Assembly (NCBI GenBank): GCA_023248955.1
Contig: JAHFDP010000037.1
Location: forward strand, 1 to 40,801
Reading direction: 5' to 3'
DNA: 40,801 nucleotides
Source of the DNA: Deltaproteobacteria bacterium
GTDB lineage: Bacteria; Myxococcota; Myxococcia; Myxococcales; JAHFDP01
Part shown: positions 34,401 to 40,801 of the stretch, piece after piece
Numbering within the stretch: the stretch's first letter is position 1
Layout of the letters: each line of letters begins with the position of its first letter
Notes under the pieces: generated by a model
Database searches by the model: none
Told to the model about the DNA's origin: nothing
Seen by the model: only the letters and a program-made list of their open reading frames with translations
Program-made: the position numbers and the translations under genes

Positions 34401-34801
34401 GCGGTGCCAGCCGTCCCGGCGCTCGGTGAAATCGCGCTGAGAACCGGCGCGGGATTTTTGATCGTGAAATTGAACGCGTTGGAGGCACCACCTCCCGGAG
34501 GCGCCGTGAAGACGGTCACCGCCACGATTCCGCCAGTCGCTAAATCAGCCGCCGCGATTTTCGCGGTGAGATCGACGCCGCTTAGAAAAGTCGTTGGGCG
34601 CACCGCGCCGTTCCAGACGATGCCCGATCCGTTCACGAATCCTCGACCGTGCACGAACAGCGTGAACGCGCTCCCGCCGACATCCGTCGAGGAGGGATTG
34701 ATGCTGGTGATGCGCGGCGCGCCGCTGGACTGCTTGATCGGCACGTCGCGACTGGGGCACGCCGCGAGAAGTACTGCGAGAAGCGCCGCGCGACGTTTCA
34801 T
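31490..34801 (-). CDS. lipoprotein with eight IPT/TIG domains and a seven-bladed RCC1-like propeller
   Basis: This 1103-residue paralogue of the downstream gene has the lipobox LLAAC (Cys 15). I count eight IPT/TIG domains, then seven RCC1-like blades with paired Cys (e.g. HTCALTSDKGVLCWG). One blade reads KCMGG in place of KCWG. GGAGG 5 nt upstream fixes the start at 34801; the frame is open for a further 300 bp into the small membrane-protein gene, but without a signal peptide. Compared with its sister it lacks about three TIG domains, so stalk length differs while the head is conserved. Confidence 0.9.
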   Translation of the reverse strand: MKRRAALLAVLLAACPSRDVPIKQSSGAPRITSINPSSTDVGGSAFTLFVHGRGFVNGSGIVWNGAVRPTTFLSGVDLTAKIAAADLATGGIVAVTVFTAPPGGGASNAFNFTIKNPAPVLSAISPSAGTAGTAVKLTVTGQHFVKSSVVQWNSAARVTQFGSETQLTADLAATDVVAGSQRVTVMTPTPGGGTSGPLTLSVVNPAPVLTALTPNSATAGEGSVTVMLSGAGFVNASVVQWNGAPRPAAFIDPTQLSLTIPPSDLATPDTASITVFNATPGGGTSEPRTLTISVGIPVITSLDPPSGSSGSALSLTVHGTKFISGATVEWNGAEKGTVFQSNTRLVTSIFSGDTESAGVMQVTVKNPGTASSNSLPFSIYNPAPAPSGLSPSSATTGSDDVELNVFGESFVRTSTIEWNGAALQTAFVSNSQIAALIPAADLTATGTFTVTVINPPPGGGGSVGFPFTINNPVPSITTLSKQSATVGEPAFDLVINGTNFVKNSIVNLGSISLLPTVYGTTQMAVHVPASVLASAATLTVKVTNPSPGGGDSNGSPFTVNNPQPSITNVSPSSATAGAPDFMVTIAGSNFLTGATVALDDGNGVQTHPATNVVSDSNLTFLFPGSATASTQSSTQLTVTNPSPSAGGASVAFTLVPLPTLSGFEPLRVTVGATAFALTVNGANFLQQTVLHWAGAPRTTTFVSGVRLTIPVTAQDVAIAGAFDLTAQNSAPSGTSAPRSFVVNNPATGLSAGTQQGCALSASGGVKCWGSNATGALGDNTQTKRTVPVDVMGLTAGVSALTTGSPYRMHNCAALAAGGVRCWGNNASGQLGDNSTVDRLSPIAVAGLTAEVRGLSAGFTHTCAVTATGSIQCWGTNESGQLGSNDTVDHLTPIAVVGLTSGVVAVAAGSHFTCALTAAGGVKCWGDNNNGALGSNGSARKTPGDVSGLTSGVVSLAGGDNSGSPFVCAATSNGGLKCWGQVSQFGIGAINVPQFTPIDVIGFGAGVVGVACGASHFCVLTSGGGLKCMGGNFNGQLGDNSSTNRASPVDVFGLAAGVSAVVAGDAHTCALTSDKGVLCWGQGASGILGNGATDNSVVPAAVRF

Positions 34802-34839
34802 TTCGCCTCCGGAAGAGAGACGAAAAGTATACTCGAAGT

Positions 34840-35151
34840 CTACTCCGGCTCGATCGGTGTCCCGTCGGCCAGCCGCTGATCGCTGCCCGGCACGTAGTGC
34901 GGATTTTTCCGCAAAATTCCTGGGCCACCGTCGAGTCCGAAAACCGCTAGCAGCGTGTGGTAGATCCCCACCGCCGCCATGTAGATCGCGCAGAGCGCCA
35001 TAGCACCGAAGCACCACTTGAGCCCGACCATGTAGCGAACGCGCGCCGCGCCATCGTGCGCGTCGAAGCTGTGGATGACGCCGAAGAGCGCCACCAGTGT
35101 GCACACCGCGAGTAGCGTCAGTGCGTAGGAAACGATTTTGCGAGCCAGCAT
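34840..35151 (-). CDS. small membrane protein, function unknown
   Basis: This 103-residue protein has two or three hydrophobic segments (about 6-26 and 42-70) and a polar C-terminus ending GTPIEPE. I recognise no family. The ATG at 35151 is 1 nt beyond the moaA stop, with AGGTGG about 6 nt upstream, so it is translated together with moaA; a GTG at 35160 is an alternative. No cofactor motif is present. Confidence 0.7.
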   Translation of the reverse strand: MLARKIVSYALTLLAVCTLVALFGVIHSFDAHDGAARVRYMVGLKWCFGAMALCAIYMAAVGIYHTLLAVFGLDGGPGILRKNPHYVPGSDQRLADGTPIEPE

Positions 35152-35152
35152 G

Positions 35153-36127
35153 TCAGCCACCTATTCCCATCATCGGCAAGAGCCGTCCGCGCGGCGCGTC
35201 CATGTCGTGGCGCTCGAGCTTGAGCATTAGCGCGGCGCGAATCGCAACGGCAATCGCACCGTCAGAAGCCCCATCGCGAAGCATCGTGCGCAACGGAACC
35301 TGCTCGCGGCCACCGAGACATGCACGCAGATCGCCGTTGGCCGCCACCCGCACGCGGTTGCAACCACCGCAGAAATTTTTGGTGATGGGGCTGATGAAGC
35401 CCACCGACCCGCGATTGTGTTGATAATATACTGAAGGTCCACGCGGGGGAGTTGATGTTTTGTCAACCTCGGGTTGGAGCTCAATTCCGGCCAACGCCAG
35501 CCTCGCCAGCACCAGGTCCGTCGGCACCAGCGTCCCACCGGAGAAGGGCATCAGCTCGATGAAGCGCGGCGTGGCGCCGAGTTGCCAAGCGGTTTCCACC
35601 AGCGCCGCCAACTGCGACGGCTTGTCGTTCACGCCCGCCAGCACCACCGCGTTCACTACCAGGTCCGAGAAACCCGCCACGCGCGCGGCGACGATACCCG
35701 CGATCACGTCGGCCGCTTCACCCCGCTCGCCCGAGAGCAGGCGAAACGCCGCCGCGTCGACGGTATCGAGCGACACGTTGAGGCGCCGTAAACCGGCGTC
35801 GTACAGCGGCCCCGCCAGCTCGGGGAGCCGCACGCCGTTGGTGGTCAGACACAGCTCAGAAATGCCCGGCACGCGCGCCAGCCGCTCGGTAATCTCCACC
35901 AGATCTTTGCGCGCCGTCGGCTCGCCGCCGGTCAGCCGCACGCGCACCACGCCAAGCGCCGCGAAGATCCGCGTCAACCGCTCCAGCTCGGCGGCATTCA
36001 AAAGATCGGCGCGCCCCGACCACTCGGACGGCGAGCAGTAGACACAGCGAAAGTTGCAACGATCGGTGACCGACAGGCGCAGGTAGCGAATGCCGCGGCC
36101 CTGCGCGTCCTGAAGCGGCGCCGTCAC
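35153..36127 (-). CDS. moaA: GTP 3',8-cyclase MoaA
   Basis: This 324-residue radical-SAM enzyme starts molybdenum cofactor synthesis by rearranging GTP. The radical-SAM cluster motif CNFRCVYC supplies C24, C28 and C31. The second, GTP-binding cluster uses C253, C256 and C270 (FCGGCNRVR and RACLGG). The C-terminal Gly-Gly, required in the family, is present. Other moa genes are not in the window. Its ATG overlaps the A-type carrier stop by 4 bp. Confidence 0.97.
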   Translation of the reverse strand: MTAPLQDAQGRGIRYLRLSVTDRCNFRCVYCSPSEWSGRADLLNAAELERLTRIFAALGVVRVRLTGGEPTARKDLVEITERLARVPGISELCLTTNGVRLPELAGPLYDAGLRRLNVSLDTVDAAAFRLLSGERGEAADVIAGIVAARVAGFSDLVVNAVVLAGVNDKPSQLAALVETAWQLGATPRFIELMPFSGGTLVPTDLVLARLALAGIELQPEVDKTSTPPRGPSVYYQHNRGSVGFISPITKNFCGGCNRVRVAANGDLRACLGGREQVPLRTMLRDGASDGAIAVAIRAALMLKLERHDMDAPRGRLLPMMGIGG

Positions 36128-36450
36128 GCGGCCGCTCCCACGAACGACACGCCACAGCCGCAGCGCCCACGAACCTTGGGCGCCTCGAGTGAAAAGCCGC
36201 CGCGCTGACTTGACAAATAATCAAGTGTGGCGCCTTCCAGGTGGCGCAGCGATCGGCGGTCGACCAACACCACCAAAGCGCCTTGAGCGAAGCGAACGTC
36301 GTCCGGCTGCTCGTCGTGCGTGTAGGCCAGCGCGTAGGACAGCCCGCTGCAACCGCCGCCCACTACGCTCACGCGCAAGCGGCACCCCACCTGCCCAGCC
36401 TCACGCTGGTGGCCAAGGACTGCTTCGATGGCCCGCGCCGTCAGCGTCAC
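36124..36450 (-). CDS. A-type iron-sulfur carrier (IscA/ErpA/HesB family)
   Basis: This 108-residue carrier is predicted to hand Fe-S clusters to target enzymes. The three ligand Cys are in place: C34 in GGGCSGLSY and C97/C99 in GRCGCGVSF, with 62 residues between C34 and C97. I chose GTG at 36450 because it gives the standard length and start (TLTARAIEAVL). The ATG at 36552 would add an Arg-rich stretch overlapping the upstream gene. Coupling to moaA suggests delivery to MoaA, which needs two [4Fe-4S] clusters. Confidence 0.9.
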   Translation of the reverse strand: MTLTARAIEAVLGHQREAGQVGCRLRVSVVGGGCSGLSYALAYTHDEQPDDVRFAQGALVVLVDRRSLRHLEGATLDYLSSQRGGFSLEAPKVRGRCGCGVSFVGAAA

Positions 36451-36458
36451 GGCGGCCG

Positions 36459-37487
36459 TTATAACGACTTTCCCACCAGCGCCGCCAGTTCGCGGTCCTC
36501 GAAGGTTTCGAAGGCATGCACGGCCTCGGGATCGAACTGCGTCCCGGAGCAACGCAGGATCTCCGCGCGCGCATGCGCGAAGGAGTCGCCCTTGCGGTAG
36601 GGACGGTCGCTAACGATCGCGTCCAGCGTATCGGCGATGGAAAAGAGGCGCGCGCCGAGCACGATGCCCTCGCCCTGAAGCCCGCGCGGATAGCCCGTCC
36701 CGTCCCAATGCTCCTGATGCGCGAGCACGATTTGAGCCACCGCTTCCAGCCCCGGAATGCCACGCAGAATCTGATGGCCAATGTCGGGATGCTTCTTCAT
36801 CTCCTGCCATTCGATCGGCGTGAGCGGACCAGGCTTGAGGAGAATCGCATCCGGCACGCCAATTTTCCCGATGTCGTGCAACAGCGCGCCGCGCGCCACG
36901 TCGGACAGCTCGTTGCCGTCCAGCCCCAGCCGTTCGCCCAACGCCAAGGTGAGCCGCGCCACCCGCTGCGAATGGTCACTCGTCTCGTGCTCGCGCGCGT
37001 CCAGCGCCGCCACCAGCGCATCCAGCGCCGCGGAGAGCGTTTGCGAAAGCTGCGCCGCCCGCTCGCGCACCCGCTCCTCGAGTTGGCGCTGGTAACGGCC
37101 CTGCGCGATTTTCAACCGGCGCCGCGCCAAAGCCCGCTCGATGGCCCGCACCAGCTCGGTGATCCGCGGCGGCTTGAGGAGGTAATCCATCGCGCCGCGA
37201 CGAAGACACTCCACCGCGCTTTCGGTGTCGCCAAATCCGGTCAGCATGATCACCGCAACATCCGGGTGGTGATGCTGCAACTCGCCTAAGAGCCAGAGTC
37301 CATCGCGAACCGGCATCTTCAAATCGCTAATGACGAGTTGCACGGCGCCGCCGGCAAACATCGCGAGCGCCGCTTCGGCACCATCCGCCGCGCGGACGGG
37401 ATAGCCCTCTTCGGTCAGAACCGACGTGAGGACGTTGCGCACGCTGGCGTCGTCATCGACGACGAGAATCCGCGGAGTCGCTTCCAC
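36459..37487 (-). CDS. response regulator with HD-GYP domain
   Basis: This 342-residue regulator is predicted to hydrolyse c-di-GMP. The receiver (about 5-120) has DDD at 11-13, phospho-acceptor D55 in VISDLKMP and Lys in YLLKPP. A coiled linker (120-150) leads to an HD-GYP domain with LLHDIGKIGVPDAIL (HD 204-205), KKHPDIGH, HQEHWDGTGYPRG (GYP 265-267) and DTLDAIVSDRPYR. All metal and GYP residues are intact, as in RpfG. It may oppose the diguanylate cyclase at 7575. It sits 19 bp after the collagen-like gene. Confidence 0.95.
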   Translation of the reverse strand: MEATPRILVVDDDASVRNVLTSVLTEEGYPVRAADGAEAALAMFAGGAVQLVISDLKMPVRDGLWLLGELQHHHPDVAVIMLTGFGDTESAVECLRRGAMDYLLKPPRITELVRAIERALARRRLKIAQGRYQRQLEERVRERAAQLSQTLSAALDALVAALDAREHETSDHSQRVARLTLALGERLGLDGNELSDVARGALLHDIGKIGVPDAILLKPGPLTPIEWQEMKKHPDIGHQILRGIPGLEAVAQIVLAHQEHWDGTGYPRGLQGEGIVLGARLFSIADTLDAIVSDRPYRKGDSFAHARAEILRCSGTQFDPEAVHAFETFEDRELAALVGKSL

Positions 37488-37506
37488 GTGCGAAGTCTAG
37501 CACCCT

Positions 37507-38277
37507 TCAAAACGCGATTTTGCAGCAGACCGCCTGCGCGGTGACATTGTCTCCGTTGTTGCTTGGAATACAATCAAAATAGATTCCGCTGCCATCCGAA
37601 GCGAAAAGACCGGCTGTTCCGGCCGAACCTGTGGCCACGACGCAGGTTCCACCGGTCATCACTTCCCCAGTAATGCAGCGGACTGTTGAACCGACCGCAT
37701 AGGACGACGTCCCGGTGGCGGAGGCGGCGTAGCGATATAGGCAGGAGAGCGTTGGCTGCGTCGGTGGCCCCGCAGGGCCTTGCGGGCCGGTGTCACCCTT
37801 CACGCCTTGCACCCCAGCCGGCCCTTGCACCAGCACTGTTCCCGTCGAATCAACGATCGTCTTTCCCCCAACGGTGATGCTCGTGGGATGAATGTCGCCA
37901 ACAGCGTCGTCCGTCACACCGGCCTTTAAAGCGTAGGGCACGCTCATGACGCCTTGCCGAGGCGCCATTTCCGACTCGCCGTCCAGCGTGAGGCCCAGAA
38001 AGAGCGAACGCCCGTCCCAAACGCCGCCGAAAGCGGTCACCGATCCGAGCGTCGCCGCGTAGAAGCCGCTGGCGTCGAGCTTAAGTGTGTGTTTCTCCGT
38101 CCAAAGCGCCGTGCCGCCAGTGGCCACATCATACAGCGCGAAGGTCGCACCGATGCTGCCGGTTTCGGGTGTGCCGTCCAATTTCAGGAGACGTCCCTGT
38201 TGGTCAATCGTCGGCGGAACGGCCGCAAGAGCTGGGATCGCGACCAGCAGCGCAAGCATCGTCCTGTTCAGGTTCAT
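37507..38277 (-). CDS. secreted protein with PYAL-type N-terminal domain and collagen-like segment
   Basis: This 256-residue exported protein has a signal peptide (cleavage near ALAAV). Its domain at about 20-125 is shared with the upstream gene (IDQQGRLLKLDGTPE, LYDVATGGTALWTEKH, SVPYALKAG). A short collagen-like Gly-X-Y run follows at about 150-171 (GPAGVQGVKGDTGPQGPAGP). The C-terminal domain has four or five Cys (CLYRYA, RCITGE, FDCIPS, VCCKIAF). Collagen-like runs often trimerise surface fibres. Its ATG overlaps the upstream gene's stop by 4 bp. Confidence 0.8.
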   Translation of the reverse strand: MNLNRTMLALLVAIPALAAVPPTIDQQGRLLKLDGTPETGSIGATFALYDVATGGTALWTEKHTLKLDASGFYAATLGSVTAFGGVWDGRSLFLGLTLDGESEMAPRQGVMSVPYALKAGVTDDAVGDIHPTSITVGGKTIVDSTGTVLVQGPAGVQGVKGDTGPQGPAGPPTQPTLSCLYRYAASATGTSSYAVGSTVRCITGEVMTGGTCVVATGSAGTAGLFASDGSGIYFDCIPSNNGDNVTAQAVCCKIAF

Positions 38278-39569
38278 CCGCTGACTCCAATCGTGATCCA
38301 GTAAGCAAACTGCCCGGTGCCGGAACCGCCGTTGTAGCCGACGTAGACGTTGGCGTAGTGGTAGCCCTCGGTGATTCCCGGCATCTGCTGAGCACCGCCC
38401 ATGGGAAGATCGTAGAGGGCGTTGACGAAGGTGCCGAGGTTGTAGCCAAGGGAGTAGCCGGAAACGCCGTTGACGAAATCAACAAAGAGTCCGGCGTAAG
38501 CGCTGGTCGCACCGAGTGTGGCGTAGTTGAATCCAGTAAATCCACCAAACGGCGCGTCGTCAGACCAGGTCAGGAATTCCACGCGGTGACCGGGATCCAC
38601 TTCTACCCACGGATTTCCCGCCGCACTGGTCACGCCGCCGGTGTCTTCGTTGCTGTTGTAACCGCCCAAATGACGCCGGTTGAACCAGGACAGCACGAGG
38701 ATCCGTTGGTGGCTGCTCTCCCACGTTCCGGCCTGGTTGGTGCGCGCCATCCCGACGAGCGTTCGGGTCGCGTCGCCGGATTCGACTTCGACTCCCGTGG
38801 CGTCATCCAAAACATGCGACGTTGCCGAAGCAGCCAGAACCATCTGCGTCCCGCTCATGGTCGCGTAAATGTAATACGTTGTATTCGCCGACAGCCCGGT
38901 CGAGGCCATCGTTAGCCCCTTGGGGATTTTCTGCGAAACGCCACCGATAAGCAGCTGGTTTCCGTTGAAGGGAATGAGTGTGAGCGGGCTGTTCCCGGTG
39001 CCGTTGAGGACCAGCCGGCACTGTCCGTGGCCTGTTGTCGGAGCGGCGGTTGGCGCGGCCGTGGTCTGCACGGTACCGTCCGGAAACTTCACGCTGGTCG
39101 GCGCGATGTCGCCAACGGTCTTCGCGCTGGAGAGAACGCTCCCGTCGGGAAATTTCACGGTGGCCGGATGGATTTCGCCAACGACGTCTTCGGCGACACC
39201 CGCACGCAGCGCGTAAGGCACGCTCTGCACCGATTCGCGCGGGGCGAGCTCGACGTCGCCATCGAGCGTGATGCCCAGATAAAGCGTGCGCCCATCCCAG
39301 AGCGTTGAGCCGCTGGGAAACGGCGTAATCGTGCCCAGCGAAACCGTGTAGAAACCGCTGGTATCGAGGCCGAGCGTCGGGTGGCGTTCACTCCACAGGG
39401 GCGAGCCACCGGTGGCCGAATCATAGACCGCGAAAGTGGCGCCCAGCGACGTGGTCTCGGGCGTCCCGTCGATTTTCAGAATGCGGCCCTGCTGATCGAT
39501 GGTGAGTGGAACGGCCAGCGCCAACGTTGGCGCGACGAGGAGAAGGCACGAAAGAAGGCGGGTCAGCAT
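38274..39569 (-). CDS. secreted protein with PYAL-type N-terminal domain and fibre-like repeats
   Basis: This 431-residue exported protein has a signal peptide (cleavage near LALAV) and the same N-terminal domain (about 20-140) as the next gene. Two copies of an IxPxxVKFPDGxV motif resembling phage tail-fibre repeats follow. The C-terminal domain of about 240 residues is Gly/Tyr/Asn-rich and resembles secreted binding domains, without a recognised family. The start has GGAGG about 6 nt upstream; the ATG at 39635 would put the signal 22 residues in. It is the first gene of the minus-strand run. Confidence 0.8.
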   Translation of the reverse strand: MLTRLLSCLLLVAPTLALAVPLTIDQQGRILKIDGTPETTSLGATFAVYDSATGGSPLWSERHPTLGLDTSGFYTVSLGTITPFPSGSTLWDGRTLYLGITLDGDVELAPRESVQSVPYALRAGVAEDVVGEIHPATVKFPDGSVLSSAKTVGDIAPTSVKFPDGTVQTTAAPTAAPTTGHGQCRLVLNGTGNSPLTLIPFNGNQLLIGGVSQKIPKGLTMASTGLSANTTYYIYATMSGTQMVLAASATSHVLDDATGVEVESGDATRTLVGMARTNQAGTWESSHQRILVLSWFNRRHLGGYNSNEDTGGVTSAAGNPWVEVDPGHRVEFLTWSDDAPFGGFTGFNYATLGATSAYAGLFVDFVNGVSGYSLGYNLGTFVNALYDLPMGGAQQMPGITEGYHYANVYVGYNGGSGTGQFAYWITIGVSG

Positions 39570-39587
39570 GGGGCCTCCGAGACCAAC

Positions 39588-39635
39588 TGTATTGCAAACG
39601 AATACACATTCTACAGCACATCCAGAGGTCTCCAA
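39588..39635 (-). promoter_or_regulatory. candidate promoter and palindromic operator for the secreted-protein operon
   Basis: On the minus strand TTGGAG (39635-39630) and TAGAAT (39613-39608) are 16 bp apart. Just downstream, overlapping the expected start site, is TGTATT-CGTTTGC-AATACA (39606-39588), a perfect inverted repeat. That position would suit a repressor. The boxes are imperfect, so this is a suggestion. Confidence 0.35.
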
Positions 39636-39700
39636 AGTATCCGCTTCAACTTGACGTCCCCCTTGCCCCCCGTTACGTTCCGGCGCGCTTTTTCACTCTA

Positions 39701-39880
39701 AGGAGCCTGTCTCGATTTTGCCCAGACTGCGGCGAACGATCGCGGCGCATCTCTTTCGTTGGACCTTCCGGTCCGTCCTCGCCGCACCGAAGAGTGCGCC
39801 TCCGGGCGGTCCTCGGTCCGCCTCGGAGCTGCGCTACGCTCGCTCGCCTCGTTTCGTGGGCAATATCGAGACAGGCTCCT
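39701..39880. repeat. 180-bp inverted-repeat (MITE-like) element, copy B
   Basis: The element has the same length and core as copy A at 10850-11029. The 24-bp inverted ends match at 23 of 24 positions, beginning AGGAGCCTGTCTCGAT. The core (39720-39861) differs from copy A at about 10 of 142 positions. The end arms differ from copy A at nine positions, yet each copy keeps its own arms paired. It occupies the space between the secreted-protein operon and lpdA and ends 8 bp before the lpdA ribosome-binding site. No transposase or clear target duplication is seen. Confidence 0.88.
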
Positions 39881-39898
39881 TGAAAATGGAGTTTTCGA

Positions 39899-40801
39899 AT
39901 GGCCGATCAATTTGACGTTGTCGTCATCGGAGCGGGCCCCGGCGGCTATGTAGCGGCCATTCGCGCGGCGCAATTGGGCCTCAAAGTCGCCTGCGTGGAA
40001 CGCGACGAACGGCTGGGAGGTACCTGCCTTTTGCGCGGCTGCATTCCCACCAAGTCGCTGCTCGAAACAGCGGAAGTCCTCGAGCTGGCACGGCACGGCG
40101 CTGAACGCGGCGTGGTGACCGGCGATGTCAAACTCGACATGAAAGGCGTCAACGCGGCCAAGGACAAGGTCATCACGTCGAACGTCAAGGGCATCGAATT
40201 TCTTTTCAAGAAAAATGCCATCGAGCGCGTGCTGGGTAACGGCGCGCTGGTCGGCGCCAACCGGGTGAACGTGACGGGCAAAGACGGAAAAATTCGCGAG
40301 CTGTCGGCCAAGGCCGTCATTCTCGCCACGGGCAGCGCAGTGAAAATGCTGCCCAACTTGAAGGTCAGCAAGAACATCGTCACCAGCGACGAGCTGCTCG
40401 TGCTGGAAAAAGTCCCCAAAAGCCTGATCGTGTTGGGCGGCGGCGCGGTGGGCGTGGAGTTCGCGTCGGTCTACAAGCGATTCGGCGCGGAGGTGACCAT
40501 CGTCGAGGCGCTGCCGCATCTGCTGCCCATCGAGGACGAAGCGATTTGTGCGGAATTCGAAAAGGGCATTCGCCGACGCGGGATCAAGTTCCACACCAGC
40601 GTGAAGATGGAAAAAGTCACAGAGACAGCCAGCGGCGTGGAGATGCTGGTGGCCGATCCCAAGGGCGGCGCCCAGACGCTCTCGGCGGAAATGCTGCTCG
40701 TGGCTGTCGGTCGCCGACCGGTCACCGAAGGACTTGGCCTCGAGAAATTCCCGAAGGTAAAAACGGATCGCGGATTCGTTTTCGTGAATGGAAAAATGCA
40801 G
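39899..40801 (+). CDS. lpdA: dihydrolipoyl dehydrogenase, 5' part (cut by window end)
   Basis: The first 301 codons of an FAD-dependent disulfide oxidoreductase that reoxidises lipoamide in 2-oxoacid dehydrogenase or glycine-cleavage complexes. The FAD-binding VVIGAGPGGYVAAIRA, the redox pair in GGTCLLRGCIPTK (C43, C48), the ATGS motif and the NAD-binding LIVLGGGAVGVEFA are all present. The C-terminal His-Glu dyad lies beyond the window. GGAG is 8 nt upstream of the ATG. The ordinary LpdA reading is much more likely than a mercuric or glutathione reductase. Confidence 0.95.
   Translation, partial: MADQFDVVVIGAGPGGYVAAIRAAQLGLKVACVERDERLGGTCLLRGCIPTKSLLETAEVLELARHGAERGVVTGDVKLDMKGVNAAKDKVITSNVKGIEFLFKKNAIERVLGNGALVGANRVNVTGKDGKIRELSAKAVILATGSAVKMLPNLKVSKNIVTSDELLVLEKVPKSLIVLGGGAVGVEFASVYKRFGAEVTIVEALPHLLPIEDEAICAEFEKGIRRRGIKFHTSVKMEKVTETASGVEMLVADPKGGAQTLSAEMLLVAVGRRPVTEGLGLEKFPKVKTDRGFVFVNGKMQ

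Noticed and set aside
7989-38882. Recurring TACNNNGTA sites inside genes (for example near 7991, 11765, 19066, 24759, 38872)
   Set aside because: About five sites are expected by chance for this motif at the window's composition, and about five were noticed, so there is no excess.

Overview
The window is GC-rich, densely coded DNA from one bacterial chromosome. The best guess for its source is a myxobacterium-like member of the Myxococcota or former Deltaproteobacteria. The evidence is the many lipoproteins with cysteine-rich modules and Asp/Gly linkers, IPT/TIG-RCC1 surface proteins, a sigma-54 activator, and two c-di-GMP response regulators. No lineage marker was read, so this is inference from gene content. 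There is no prophage, CRISPR array or rRNA.

Layout. 1-245: a 69-bp tandem repeat array cut by the window edge. 274-6420 (minus): an envelope cluster of two beta-propeller lipoproteins, an outer-membrane barrel, a lipoprotein carrying a c-type heme motif, and two cysteine-rich lipoproteins. 6654-10264 (plus): tRNA-Leu(CAA), a membrane-anchored TPR protein, a receiver-GGDEF protein and pyruvate kinase. 10271-14684 (minus): a tightly packed housekeeping run (CDF metal transporter, rsmD, coaD, aminotransferase), then a PDZ lipoprotein and a small outer-membrane protein, the last two separated by a 180-bp inverted-repeat element. 14745-21189 (plus): a PocR-type sigma-54 activator, an inverted-repeat element, an alpha/beta hydrolase overlapping a solitary phage gpD/VgrG-like hub protein, and a 971-residue metalloprotease/TolB-propeller/barrel fusion. 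21291-22120: palindromic repeats and a VapBC-type toxin-antitoxin pair. 22244-26293 (plus): a 1349-residue Ig-like surface protein made of two long duplicated halves. 26325-39569 (minus): a long co-directional run. In transcription order it holds two sister secreted proteins, an HD-GYP regulator, an A-type Fe-S carrier, MoaA, a small membrane protein, two paralogous TIG/RCC1 lipoproteins and a HupE/UreJ-like membrane protein. 39701 to the end: a second copy of the 180-bp element, then the start of lpdA.

How the genes fit together. More than half of the coding sequence goes to exported or surface proteins, most of unknown ligand. The c-di-GMP pair (a synthase at 7575, a hydrolase-type regulator at 36459) could plausibly tune such a surface, but nothing in the sequence proves a link. 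MoaA and the A-type carrier overlap by 4 bp, which suggests dedicated cluster delivery. The most unusual signals are three. First, two copies of the 180-bp element differ in their arms yet keep the arms complementary. Second, the hydrolase start codon is buried in a 14-bp hairpin. Third, the phage-hub-like gene stands alone between an enzyme and an outer-membrane protease.
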